A stretch of DNA of 64,000 nucleotides, taken from Rhizophagus irregularis (Eukaryota > Glomeromycota > Glomeromycetes > Glomerales > Glomeraceae). Location: NCBI RefSeq assembly GCF_026210795.1, contig NC_089429.1, positions 4,092,001 to 4,156,000 on the forward strand. The letters run 5' to 3'. Positions 24,232 through 36,744 of this stretch are shown here, piece by piece (the stretch's first letter is position 1; each line of letters starts with the position of its first letter). The notes below the pieces were generated by a model. The model did not search any database. It saw only the letters and a program-made list of their open reading frames with translations, and was not told the DNA's origin. Position numbers and translations under genes: made by a program.

Positions 24232-25700
24232 AGTAAAAGCAAGAACATAACCTTGCTAAACTCCTTTGTCCTAATTTTTGAGCATTAGTCAGATTGTTTC
24301 TTAATAATAATTAGGTTAATATCATCAAATTACATGAAATAATGCACAGAAATAAATTTCATATTTTTCTAACAAATTTTGTTAAAATTGGATAAACTTA
24401 TAAATGTAAATATTTTTTATTTACTGTCCATTATTAATTGACAAGAATATGCAACATAGATTACACCCCGATCCAACCCATAAAGATAATGCTGAAATTA
24501 ATAAAAATTGAAATGAACATTATTAAACGATCTTATATTAAAAAATTATAATATCCCCCTCTCACATTACTTTGAGAAGCCATGGCTGTTCTACAAACAA
24601 ATAAAAAGAACATCAGTAATAGTAATATTCAAACCCAAGATAAAAATTTCGTTAAACTCATCCCTACTTACAATTCCCAAAATAGAAAAAAATGAAAAGG
24701 AACATCAGTAACGTTCCCAATTAAAAAAAATTCTCCCTTCCCATTCAACATACAATTTCAAAGTACTAGTATCCAAGAAGTTGAAGTTCACGTCCAAGAG
24801 GTGTATCTAAAGAAAAAAAAGAAAAGGGAATGTTAATAACGTTCCCAATTCAAAAAAAAAAAAATTTTTCTTAAATTCAACTTACAAAGTAGTTTTATAA
24901 AAAAAAATAATAATAAGTACAGAACAAAATAATTTAATAGGTTTAAAAAAAATAGGGTTAAAAAATAAATAAATAAATATATAACACACGTCAAATGACC
25001 AAAAATAGGCAAAAAAAATGGCGCAAATCGCATAAACTATTCGCAAATTTGTATAAACTATTTACAAATAGTATAGGTTAATTCGTAAATAGCCAAAAAC
25101 AGCCAAGAATAGCCAAGAATAGCCAAGAATAGCCACTGCTTTTCGCGCCATTTTTTTTGCCGATTTTTAGCATTTCGACCTGTGTAAATTCAATGACCGT
25201 TATTTAAAAAAAAAAAAAAATAATATAGAGATCAGTAAATCATATGACCGATATCAACGTTTACTGTAACTATTTGGTTAATTCAATCATCACTAGCCAT
25301 CATCCTACTTAAACAACTAAGTTTTTTAAACAATTTAAATGTTCTATTGCATGTTCTAATATTCTATCCATACTAATCCATTATTTCAGACACCATGATC
25401 TTGCGATCATATTTGATTTACATTATTTGCCCATTTCTCATTCCTTTCAATCAACACTATAACATCTTTTTTAACACTTTCTTTCATTATTGTTCATAAT
25501 TAAATAATTATTTAAACCCTCAGACTATATTTATAATAGCTTTATCCCATTTTCGATCCTTTATATAACCTTTTATCGACATAATCCTCTAACATTATTC
25601 TTTGTTTCGTTCATTTTTTTTATCATATTTACTAATTACTATGATGACCTGCGGTTTTGTTATCACTTCTTAATTATTATTAACTAGATATGGTCTAACT
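24232..25700. other. 3' flank of the HECT gene, no gene seen
   Basis: It includes two direct copies of AACGTTCCCAATT plus an A-run, about 130 bp apart (near 24703 and 24835). A four-fold AGCCAAGAAT-type repeat lies at 25100-25136. A ~180-bp inverted repeat lies at about 24996-25175, with arms around GGCAAAAAAAATGGCGC and GCGCCATTTTTTTTGCC. The minus-strand frame 24833-25033 is low-complexity. Confidence 0.5.
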
Positions 25701-25719
25701 GATGAATCCCTATTTGCGA

Positions 25720-26160
25720 GAACTGATCCATTAGGGTCTATGCTTATAATTTGAATATTAGGCCATTTCTCTTTCAATTTCCTATCCACTCCTGTAATTG
25801 TGCTATAAATACGCACAAGAACTTAATATTTCTTCAGCTGTATGATCATAATGAGCTATAGGATTAAATGGATTAGAATATTAATTAATTCAAAATTGTA
25901 AAATTAGGAATCTCCGTTTAGCAACTCCAATAATATGAGATTCGGGTAAATCTGATGTTGCTTCAGTTGGTGAATGGACAATTTCTGCTCCAGATATCCT
26001 TTTACAACAGTTGCTAATGCAGTATTTTCAGAAGTTGGCCCAATAATTGTATATCCTAGTTTGAGTTTCCCTGCTTTTTCAGCTTTCTCAATCATACATT
26101 TACCAATATCAATATATATAGATCCACCAGCATTAAAAATTCACATTTTTCTACTATTAA
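25720..26160 (-). pseudogene. Cystathionine beta-synthase-like fragment
   Basis: Pieces in different minus-strand frames follow the order of the PLP-binding domain of CBS/cysteine synthase: [32 protein letters not shown] (usual TSGNTGI), VKGY, then NPFNPIAHYDHTAEEIL, ITGVDRKLKEKWPN and ISIDPNGSVLA. Between NAGGS and MIEKAEK the usual VKDR motif with the PLP lysine is replaced by IYIDIGKC. A segment between VKGY and the HYD region is missing or scrambled, and there are frameshifts and stops. It is a dead fragment; the parent gene should be elsewhere. Confidence 0.75.
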
Positions 26161-26397
26161 ATTTTAAGAAAATAGTTAATAAATTAATTTATAAATTAAA
26201 ATAACAAAAAATATGAATGAAGTCTTAATATTTACATATTTCATATCTATTCCCTTAATTTCGTGATATTAATAGATTCAGAAAAATTTTATTTAAATTT
26301 AACTAAACCATATGCAGAACTAATTTAACGTGTTTTTGCTCACATGGAAAATGATCTGCAATTTAAATAAAGCAATTTGTGGCCTTAATTTCGTAAC

Positions 26398-27850
26398 ATG
26401 GCGTCAAATTTTTCCACTATTGAGGAACAGCAATTTGAAGAATTTGCTAATACGATAATACAAGGTTCAAGAAACTCTCTTGATAGTAGTGATATTAATA
26501 TGATAGAACTTTGGATAGAAAGACTAAATACCCTTTCAACTATGTATTCACGTTTATTAAATATACAAGAGAGAACATATTATAATACACGAATAAGTAC
26601 AATTTTGCAACTCTCAGATCAGCTTAACGTTCAAATTGAAGCTTTACAAGATACAAATTCCAATGGTATGGCATTATCTTTTCAACCAACAGGTGGTAGG
26701 TATAAAATAATTATTTTAGAATGTGCATTACGCCTATTAAGAGAGGAAGGTTTCAATTGGAGTCAGATTGCAGAAATTTTTAATGTTTTAGCAAAAACAA
26801 TTTATCGTCGTCGTAAAGAATTTAATATACCAGATGATCTAGCAAATTATATGAATATAACGGATGATCAACTTGATAATATTGTCAAAGGTTTAAGAGC
26901 TGAACACCCTTTTTTTGGACAAGTTCTTTTAATGGGATCAAATACATTCTTTAGGAATAAGAATTCCACGTCAACGTTTACGTGATTCATTACAAAGAAT
27001 TGACACATTTGGTATTCTTAATCGTTGGTCTAATATTATTCCAAGAAGAATATATAGTGTAGCTGGACCTAACTGTCTTTGGCATATAGATGGTAATCAT
27101 AAATTAATACGATGGAAATTTATTATACACAGGGGTATAGATGGTTTTTCAAGGATGATAACATACCTCAAATGTTCAGGGAATAATCGTTCTGATACTG
27201 TTTTATCTGCTTTTATGAGTGCATGTCAACTATTTGGAATACCCAGTTGTGTTCGAGCTGATAAAGGAGGTGAAAATGTAAAAGTTCAACAATATATGGA
27301 AGGATACCGAGGCAGTAACCGTGGCAGCTTTATTGCTGGACGATCAGTACATAACCAATGTATAGAAAGGTTGTGGTTAGATTTAAAACGTGTCATTAAA
27401 ATTTATATAATTATTTTTCATTATCTAGAAGAAAACTGTGGATTAGATATTGAAAATGAAGTTTATCTGTATTGTTTACATTATGTTTATTTACCAAGAC
27501 TTAATAATATTTTAAAGTTATTTTCAGATGCTTGGAATTCTCATTCATTACGAACTGAACATAATTTAATACCAATACAACTATTTACTAAAGGTATGAT
27601 GCAATATGGTATTAGAGGCTTAGAAGATTCAGTAATTAATCCAACAGAATATGGCATTGATTGGAATGGCCCTATTCCATCAGTAGAATCAGATACAGTT
27701 ATTGTAAACGAACCAGGTAATATTTTAGATAATGATCAATATACAAATTTAATATCTAGGGTTAATCCATTACAAATTGATAATTGTTATGGTATCAATG
27801 TTTATTTAGAATGTGTATCTGTAGTTGCTGAAATATTGAGAAATTCTTAA
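26398..27850 (+). pseudogene. DDE integrase-domain protein (transposon-derived), one frameshift
   Basis: The two open frames 26398-26985 and 27155-27850 are one gene of 484 codons if a single extra T near 26938 is ignored (ATGGGA-T-CAAATACAT). The N-terminal ~100 residues are alpha-helical with no known domain. An HTH-like segment follows (RLLREEGFNWSQIAEIFNV, TIYRRRKEF). The integrase core has [20 protein letters not shown] and [13 protein letters not shown], giving D, D and E with 34 residues between the second D and [14 protein letters not shown] and [11 protein letters not shown]-like motifs match the integrase-core proteins found in fungi and animals, perhaps the IS3EU group. I found no terminal repeats. 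The gene is otherwise well preserved. Confidence 0.75.
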
Positions 27851-29045
27851 TAAAGTTTGAAAAACTAAATTTGCCTAAATTATTAATAATAAAAATTACA
27901 AGCAATTTGGAAATAATAAATTATTATAAATACCGATATTAAGTTATTACATATTACCTTTGAAAAATATTTAAGTTATTAAATTTCAAATTTTCTTAAA
28001 AGTAATTTTAGGTATTAATTAAAGTTCAAATAAACTGAAATTTTATACTGTAAATTCAAAAAATATAAAATCTATATTAAATAAAAATTTACTTTTAGTA
28101 CAATATAAATTTTTACAATATTAAAATATTGTATAAAGTAAATATAAAATTCATTTATTTATAATTTACAATAGATCCTTAAAAAAAGTTGCTAATCTTA
28201 ACCAGAAAGATAATTTCCCCTTAAAAATTAAAAAAAAATAACCTTTTTTTCCTATGAAATATATAAATAAATATAATTGGATATTAACTGCATAAAAATT
28301 TGGCAATTTTTGGGTTTAAAAAAATGTTTTATTATAAAAACTAAAATTTTGTAATTTCTTCAAAAACCATCTGAATAACTACTTTTTTTAACTTAATAAA
28401 ATCTTTTTGTTCCATAAATTTACATAATCCTATTTTTAGATTACTATTTAAGTCAATATTTTAGTTAAAAATTGAAATTAAGGAAAAAAAAGGAAAATTC
28501 CCTTCAGTTAAGTTTAGTAATTATCTTTATTTAATATATAAAGATCTTAAAAATTTACTAATTTCTTTTATTATTATAATAAAGTAAAAAATTTATAAAT
28601 AAATATTTATATAATACCTTATATGTTATATAAATCCTTTAAAACAAATAATAAAAAAAGTTTATAATATATCCATATATAATATTAAAAAGTAATATTT
28701 GTAAATTTACTTTTATTATTTGTAATTTATTTAACAAAGCTATTTTTTTTATCATTTGGCAAAAAAATTCCTTTTTTAGAAATTGTATAACTTTGTGTAA
28801 CTCAAATTTCAATTTTTGCTAAAGTAAAAATTTTTTTTTTGATTTAAGTAATATTACATAATATAAATTGATCAAATTTCCAATAAAATTAAACTTTTTT
28901 TTTTATTTTTTAATTAAATATTTTTTATTAATTGAAATAATTAAACTATAATAAATATATATTAATAGAACTCCACTTATTTATAATAAAAAATTACTGT
29001 AAAAAATTAATAAATTTTACCTTACTTTTTTTTTAAATTCTATTA
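27851..29045. other. Extreme AT-rich desert, no gene seen
   Basis: Mostly A/T homopolymer-like and TAATAAAATTT-type sequence. Nothing supports a gene. Confidence 0.6.
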
Positions 29046-29584
29046 TGGTGCTGGAACTCTATACTCAAAAATAAAATTGTGATAATTATAAATCTTTTAA
29101 CACTTTAATAAAATAGAATTTCAAAGAAATAAACCAGTAACTTTGTTCTACAAGACAAGTACTATTAAATTACCAGTCAGATTTTCAAAAAAATATCTAC
29201 ATAAAAAGTTATAAGCGTTTGAAATTTGGTTATTTTTATATGATTGGCCCAAATTTGAAACAAAAAGTCACATAAATGCATTTATTTTATGAGAATTTAC
29301 ATAAATCGTATTGACATTTAATTATTTTAAGGCTTAAAATGGCTTAAAATGTCCTTAATTTACTTAAAAGTCAAAATTCAACCCCATTTTAGCTTGATTG
29401 TTCTTAAATAAATACTACTTTCTGCTTTATTCTTTAGCCGATTTCCTTTTTTTTCCTTTTTGTACATGCTCGTATCTGTTTTTTCTATTTTTTGTCTAAA
29501 ATTGTGAGTTTTTATTGGCTATTGTGCTTCTCACGTGATAAATTAAAAATTTGAAACATTTTTGAGTATAGAGTTCCAGCACCA
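29046..29584. mobile_element. 539-bp non-autonomous element, TA duplication
   Basis: Inverted ends of 26 bp or more (starting TGGTGCTGGAACTCTATACT at the left, exact complement at the right) are flanked by TA on both sides. It has no coding capacity. The TA target suggests a Tc1/mariner-type MITE, though the ends differ from those at 4584-16751. Confidence 0.8.
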
Positions 29585-29586
29585 TA

Positions 29587-31610
29587 GTTTATCATAAAAT
29601 TTCCTTTTATAATAAAATTTGCAAAGAATTTTATATCTTAGATTTGGAATAATCTATTTTATAAATAAGTAGGATTTTATATTAATATATATATTTAAAT
29701 ATTTTTTCTAAATTTAAATTATAACTTTTTAAAATTTTTTAAAATTTTCTTTAAACTTTTTAATATAACTAAATATTAAATAAATAATCAAGTTGAAATA
29801 TTCTAATTATTATATAATTAAAAGATTATATAATAATTGTTATTTAAAAAGTAAAAAAGTTTAGATTAAAAAGAAAAAGGTATAATATAAATTAATAAAT
29901 TAATACTAAATTGAATTAAAGATATTATTTCAAAAAAAAATCAATTAACAATTAAGTTTATATATTAGGCTATTCCAATTTAATTGAGTTTATATTTATA
30001 TTTTCTTAAAAAATCTAAGAAGAAAAAAATTAAAATAAATAATATTAATAATAAACATATAAATTTTAAAAAATAAAAATTTAATAAAAATCAAATAGTA
30101 AACCATATCCGATTCTATGATCTATAATTTATTCATTTAATAAAGTATTAAATAAATCTTTATGCAAATTAGAAATAAAAATTAAGTAAAATTTTATATT
30201 AATGAAATAATACTAAATTAAAAGACAAATATTTATTTATTAAAAGTTAATTACAATATATAGTTTTAAAAATATGTATTTTTTTAAAGTATTTAACATA
30301 TTTTACTAAAATATTACAATTTTAAAAAAACAATAAATTAAATATTTTACTATTTATTTATAAAATCTGAAAATACAATAATATAATTTATTTATAAATT
30401 TGATACAATTTTAATAGTATATTTTTATGATTTTATTGCAATTTTAATAACTAATTTTGCATAATTCAATTAAATCAGATAGTGATTATCTTAATATATA
30501 ATAACTTTTTACAATAACTTTCTATTATAATTAAATTACTAATAATTAAAGTTTTATAATAAAATTTACATAATTACTATTTAAGTTTCAATTTTAAAAG
30601 TTTTTGTAAAGTTTTTTAAAAAAATTTTTTTAAAAAAAACTTTTATTAATTAATAAGAATTATTCTTATTAATATGTTACCATTTTAGAATAAAGCAGAC
30701 TTTTTCTTAAAATTCTTTATTTAATTTAAAATTAACTTGATAATAAATATCTTTTATAAATAATAACAAATTTACTAATTTATTTATAACTATAATATGA
30801 AATGAGTGTTGAAAAAAGGGACTAAATTAACAAAAAAATTTGTTTAAAATAACAAATATTTTGAATCAAATGATCAAATCTACATTTATTTTACCTATAA
30901 ACTTTTTTTTGAAAAAAATTTCAATTTGATTTCTTTTTCCAATATTCACCCTATATTATAAAGCAATTAAAATATTATACATATAAGTAAATATAAATAA
31001 CTATTATAAAATAACTTTTTATGAAAAACAGTCTTTTATTTATATAATTAAATTTAAAAAAGTAAAAATTTTTTTTAAAATTTTTATTAAATTGCATTAA
31101 AATTTCCAATAAATTTTTTTATTAAAAAAAAATCTTATATTAAAAAAAAAATTTTTAATAAAATTCTTTATCAATTGATAAATGCTTTACCTATTTTAAT
31201 AAATTGTTAGTATTTTAAAAAAATTAAAAAATACTATAGAAATATTAAAATTAAAAATTGAATAAAAAAATAAAATTAAAATATTATAATAAAATATATA
31301 AAAGGTTATATATGCAAAATCTATATAATATAATAAAAAAATACATGTTGATTTTCTAATGTTTATAAATAATCTTTAAATTATATACCGTATAATTCAG
31401 TGCTTGATTATTTATTTGATTGGAAAACATATAAGTTTTTTTAGCTAATTTTTGATCAGTTAAACTTAAAATTTTATTGCAAAGATATTTTTAAAAAAAT
31501 TTTTTGCAAACATATTTATTCAAAATAATCTTATTCAATGAAATTTTATTTGCAAATATTAAAATTTAAGTTCCATATTTTTGATTTTAAAGAAAAAAAT
31601 TACCATATTT
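29587..31610. other. AT-rich desert, no gene seen
   Basis: Continuous A/T tracts with frequent AAAATTTTTTA palindromes. No exon series is visible on either strand. Confidence 0.6.
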
Positions 31611-31699
31611 ATTTTTAATGAAGTAATACAAATAAAAAATAATAATAATAAATAAAAAAGATAAGTAAATTATAATGATTAAGGAAAAAGATACTAATA

Positions 31700-32290
31700 A
31701 AAAAAATGAAATAACAATGGATTAATAGAAAGTAATAAAAGAAGAAATGGAATAAAAAAAAAGTAATAAAAAGTGATAGGAAATAAAAAGGAAAAATAGG
31801 ACATGATGAATGATGAAAAAGAGTAATAGGAAATGAAAAGAAGTGATAGGAGATGAAAAGAAATGATGGAAAGATGAAAAGGAATGATAAAAGACAAAAA
31901 GGAATAATAAAAATATGAAGAGAAGTGATGGAAATATGAAGAAGAGTAATTGGAATATGAAGAGAAATGATGGGAAGATAAAAAGGAGTAATAGGAAACG
32001 AAAAGGAGTGATGAGAGATGAAGAGAAGTGATAGAAGACAAAACAGAATGATGGAAGATAAAAAGAAGTGATAGGAGACGAAGAGGAGTGATAGAAGATA
32101 AAAAGAAATGATGGGAAATAAAAGGAAGTGATGGAAAATAAAAAGTAGTGATAAGAAATAAAAAGAAATGATGGGAAGTAAACAGAAGAGAAAAAGAAAT
32201 AATGGAAAATAAAAACTAAAATGTAATAAAAAATAATGGAAAACGAATAATGAGAAGTAATATGAGATGAAAAATGATGAGATTTTACTT
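31700..32290. repeat. Purine-rich minisatellite (AGTGAT / GATGAAAAG)
   Basis: Degenerate repeats of GAAGTGATAGGAGATGAAAA, with a period around 22-24 bp, fill this stretch. On the minus strand they give a long open frame (31615-32304) rich in Phe, Tyr, Leu and Ser. That frame is compositional and I do not call it a gene. Confidence 0.75.
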
Positions 32291-32651
32291 CGAATCAATG
32301 TCAATTTCCAGTATGTGTTGCATTCTCAATAACAATTAATAAATTATAAGAGCAAACTCTGAGCAGAGTTGGTGTTTATTTACCTGAACCTGTTTTTACA
32401 TATAAACAATTAGCAATTATATATTGCTTTCTTAAAAGTAATTGTATATCAATATATTAAGATTTTTAAAGAACTGCAAGACAAGAAATATATACTGTGA
32501 AATATTTCATTCTATAAATAGAATTTACATTTAAAAGTAATATTTTGTATATATAATAATATTTCATGTATAATATTTTATATAATATTCATATACAATT
32601 CACATTAGGATTTTATAAAAAATTGCCATAGCGATGTGTCGCAAGTATCAC

Positions 32652-32790
32652 GTGACTTTACATATGTGAATAATTTGTCACCTCACGTCACATCCTCTAG
32701 TTCTCCATTTTTATTATTTATTCTGGGGACTTAGAATTTTTTCAGTGCAAAAAATACTATTTGTCACTCCCTATACATCACATGCTTAAT
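32652..32790 (+). promoter_or_regulatory. Promoter-like conserved block, copy 1
   Basis: In order: CACGTGACTTTACAT, GTGAATAATTTGTCACC, CACGTCACATCC, TCTCCATTTTTAT, TATTCTGGGGACTTAGAA, TTTTTTC and, further on, ATTTGTCAC. The same order occurs on the minus strand at 56850-56965 and at 58500-58607 (continuing at 62157). The spaced boxes, an E-box-like CACGTG and a TATAAGTATTCTGGGGACTT segment in copy 2 look like a core promoter. No gene clearly follows this copy. Confidence 0.55.
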
Positions 32791-33943
32791 CTCGGCCAAA
32801 TTTTATAACGCTGGCCAAAATATCCTTTTTTGGAGCTTTAAGTAACGTTACATAATCCAAAAAAGGCAATTTTATTTTTCAGCAAAATTCAAGTTTTTGT
32901 TACACAAAACTTCCAAAAAAGGAAATTTCTTTGATGATCTTTTAATTCTGCCGGAATTATAAAATCACATAACACTGGCAATGTATCGCCATGGCGATAA
33001 AAAACAAAACCCTATAAATTATATAAATTTATTAGATTATTTTCTTCTAATCTTATTATACTGTAAATAATATTATTAAATACTAAGCTTATTTCTAAAA
33101 TATAGCATTATAGCTATGTCATTGTTATTTTTCTATTTAATTCTTTTAATTTTTATTAAAGAAAAAAATTATTATAAAATAAAATTCACCAATACTGCAA
33201 TAAATTTTTTATTATAAAAATTTACTAATAAAAAAAAATATTCTATCAATAAAATTTTTTATTAAAAAAATTTTCAAAACTCTTCAAATAAAAAAATCTT
33301 ATTAAAATTTCCAATAAAATTTTTTATAAAAAAAAATCTTTTATATTAAAAAAAAAAATTTTTAATAAAATTCTTTACCAAAAAGTTTTCTAATGAAAAT
33401 TTTTATATAAAAAAAAAATAAATATTTGCTTATTTTAGCAAACTGTTTATACTTTAAGAAAATTAAAAAATACTATAGAAATATTAAAATTAAAAATTGA
33501 ATAAAAAAAATAAAATTAATTTAAAGACTAAAATATTATAGTAAAATATATAAAAAGTATATATGCAAAATTTTATTATAACATTTTATTTATAATTTTA
33601 AATTTTTTTTAATTTCTTATTAAAGAAAAATCTTTATAAAATAAAATTCATTAACACATTTTTTATTATTATAAAAATTTACTAATAAAAAAAATATTTT
33701 ACCAATAAAATTTTTTATGATAAAAAAATCTCATTAAAACCTTTAATAAAATTTTTCAAATTTTTCAATAAAATTTTTTATTAAAAAATTTTTTAATAAA
33801 AGTTTATATAAAAAATAAATGCTAAATTAAATAAAAAAAATAAAATTAAAAAATCTAAAATTAAAGATTAAAAATAAGAATAAATGTATTTGTAACAGCC
33901 TGTCACATATCTTATTTGTAATATCCTTTTTTTATTTTTTTTT

Positions 33944-35731
33944 AGGATTAATTTTACATTCACCTCTGGTGAATTTCACCTTGATCTGCAATGCATTAAA
34001 ATTTTAAATTTACCCCGGTGAAATTCACCAGGTGATTTCATATTACACAAACGCGTAGCGCATATTTTGTTTTTTGCTTTCTTGTAGTATTATTTCCAAA
34101 ATGGCTGGAACTTCTTTAAGGTAAGATTTTTTTTATTTTCTTATTACTTCGCTAGTTTAATGTTCTTTTTCTCTTATGCTAACTCATTAACTTGTTTTTC
34201 AGAAAACAATTTCAAATAACTTCAAGAGGTTTAAGGTAAGACTCACTTTTATTGCTAGTATTTTGCTATTTTATTGTTTTCTTTATTGAAAATAATACTA
34301 ACAGTTTCTTTTATTTTCTATCATCACTTTATTCCCTTTTCATTTTCTATATCCATTTCACTCCCTTTTCATTTATTTGCTATTATTTTTTTCGCTCCTT
34401 TTGTTTTTTATTATTTCATTATTCCCTTCGCTTCCATTTTATTTTTCTATCATTCCCTTTGCTCCCATTTTGTTTTTAATTATCCTTTTCATTTATCATC
34501 GTCCCTTTCACTCCCATATCATTTTTCATCACTCCATATTGCTGATTGCTCCATATTGTTTTTCATTACTCCATATCATTCCATATCATTTTTCATCACG
34601 CCATATCGCTCTATATCATTCTATATACTCCATATCATTTTTCATCACTCCATATTGCCCCATATCATTTTTCATTGCTCCATATTTCTCCATATCATTT
34701 TTCATCACTCCATATTGTTCCATATCGTTTTTTATCACCCATATCATTTTTCATCATTCCATATCGCTCCATATCATTTTTTTCATCACTCCATATCGCT
34801 CCATATCGTTTTTCATCACGCCATATTTTCCCATATCGTTCCATATTGTTTTTCATCACTCCATATCGCTCTATATCATCTTTCATCACTCCATATCGCT
34901 CCATATCGTTCCATATCATTTTTCATCACGCCATATCGCTCCATATCATTCTATATACTCCATATCATTTTTCATCACTCCATATCGCTCCATATCGTTC
35001 CATATCATTTTTCATCACTCCATATCGTTCCATATCGTTCTATATCGCTCCATATCACTCCATATCGTTTTTCATCACTCCATATCGCTCCATGTCATCT
35101 TTCATCATTCCATATCGCTCCATATCGGGTTTCATCATTTCATATCGCTCCATATCATTTTCCATCATCTCCATATCGTTTTTCATCACTCCATTTCGTT
35201 TTGCAACATTCCATTTCATTTTTGTCATTTCATTTCATTTACATCATCCCATTTCACTCCCATTTTGTTTTTCATCATCCCTTTACTCCAATTTCATTTT
35301 TCACATTGTCTTTTTAATTTCATCATCCACTTCATTCCTTTTTTATATATTCATTTCTTTTCCGTCATAAAATTATTAATTGTTAACTGAATTATAAAGG
35401 ATTATATATCTTATGCATTACTATAGGTTTTAAATTAATAAAAAACTTAGATTAAATGGTTAGTGGATGGGTGTAATAGTTTAATTAAAGTTATGTATAT
35501 TCTTGTAATTTAAAAAGAAACTTTTCGTTAATAAAACTTTATAAGTTCATGCTAAATGGTCAATAGAAAAACTTTTTTACACGTTTTTATTCAAACATAA
35601 AAATTTGAAGTTACGTAATTACCGATCTTAGCAAAATTTTAATATAATAATAAATATCACGTGATATGGTGAAATTCACCTTCCGGAGTCCTCCGGTGAA
35701 TTTAACCTCCGGTGAGCGTTAAAATGATCCT
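33944..35731. mobile_element. ~1.8-kb element with inverted ends around a minisatellite
   Basis: The left end, AGGATTAATTTTACATTCACC, and the complement of the right end, AGGATCATTTTAACGCTCACC, align well. Both continue into repeated GGTGAATTTCACC palindromes. The borders lie in poly-T, so no duplication can be read. The interior holds a possible short exon pair (34101-34120 and 34203-34235, both ending TTTAAG before GTAAG) and the 30-bp array. Confidence 0.55.
34500..35290. repeat. ~30-bp minisatellite (CCATATCGCTCCATATC)
   Basis: About 25 imperfect units of TTTTTCATCACTCCATATCG plus CTCCATATCA. Because the unit length is near a multiple of 3 and lacks stops, all three plus frames and part of the minus strand stay open (e.g. 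34274-35317 and 34377-35390). These His/Ser/Ile/Tyr-rich frames are spurious. Confidence 0.85.
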
Positions 35732-36332
35732 TTTTTTTTAATAATAGATTTAGTATGTATTTTACAAATAAAATTTTTATATGCAAAATTTAATTTGGAA
35801 AACTTTTACTTAATGTATTTAAGACAGTTTCATAAACAAAATTTTAAGTTATAAACAGTTTTTTGAAATTTTTTAAAAAATTTTTTTGTCTTGGTTACAT
35901 AAGGTGACACAAAGTGGTAAAAATGGTTTTCATAATATAAAAATTTCATCAATAACCCGGAAACCCAGCTTTTTATATGTGAAAATTTTTTTCAATTTTT
36001 AAAAAATTCTCACCCGGCATAGTAATAATATAAAAATTTTATTTTTGACTTAACAAAAACTGACCCGGCCGGGATATGAAAACCATTTTTATCACTTTAT
36101 GTCGCCTAACTGATCTGTATATACAAAATTTTATTATAAAATTCTTTTAATTTCTTATTAAAGAAAAATCTTTATAAATAAAATTTACTAACATATTTTT
36201 TATTATAAAAATTTACTAATAAAAAAAATATTTTACCAATAAAATTTTTTTATAGAAAAAAAAATCTTACATTAAAAAAAAAATTTCAATAAAATTCTTT
36301 ACCAAAAAATTTTTTAATAAAAATTTATATAA
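35732..36332. other. AT-rich, with a GACCCGG-type inverted segment
   Basis: No gene. Near 35900-36110, GGTGACACAAAGTGGTAAAAATGG and CCATTTTTATCACTTTATGTCGCC face each other around AACCCGGAAACCCAG and CTGACCCGGCCGGG. This suggests another palindromic element of about 220 bp. Confidence 0.4.
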
Positions 36333-36340
36333 AAAAAATA

Positions 36341-36736
36341 GGGTATTGCTAAATATCATCAGTGGTGATCGTCATCACATGTAAAATATTTTTTGAATTT
36401 TCAAAAATTTTTAACTGAGATATTATTCTAATTATAATATAAATATCATTATTATATGTAAATTTATGGGTAGAATAAGTTTGCCTTAGATTATAAAGGC
36501 TGTTGTTTAGATAGTTTTTGAGAAAAATAGGAAAGTTTGATTTTATAAGCAAAATACAATTTTTTGTTTTAAAAATGTGATTAGTATCTACTTAGGTTTA
36601 TTTTACACATTTATTATTTAAATTGAAATTTTTGAAAAAAAATTTACGATGTGTTTTTTAACTCTGGCTAAAATTATAATTTTCGGCCAGAATTAAGTGA
36701 TGTAGTGATGATCACCACTGGTGATATTTAGCAATC
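36341..36736. mobile_element. MULE-derived MITE (396 bp)
   Basis: Inverted ends (TTGCTAAATATCATCAGTGG at the left; complement of GGTGATATTTAGCAA at the right) match the ends of the large MULE at 2144-21232 (TTTGCTAT...TCACCGGCGG). AAAAAATA stands on both sides (36333-36340 and 36737-36744), possibly the duplication, but the local sequence is low-complexity. Probably a non-autonomous derivative of that MULE family. Confidence 0.65.
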
Positions 36737-36744
36737 AAAAAATA

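Noticed and set aside
24996-25175. Small RNA gene or terminator suggested by GGCGC inverted repeat
   Set aside because: The arms are separated by over 100 bp with short tandem repeats between them, which fits a decayed MITE better; no tRNA or rRNA signature is present.
31615-32304. Minus-strand Phe/Leu/Ser-rich frame resembling a membrane protein
   Set aside because: It is the translation of a purine-rich repeat (AGTGAT/GATGAAAAG). The hydrophobicity is a composition effect.
34274-35390. Long His/Ser/Ile/Tyr-rich open frames of 270-350 residues
   Set aside because: All three plus frames are open at once because the DNA is a 30-bp minisatellite without stop codons; there is no domain or codon signal.
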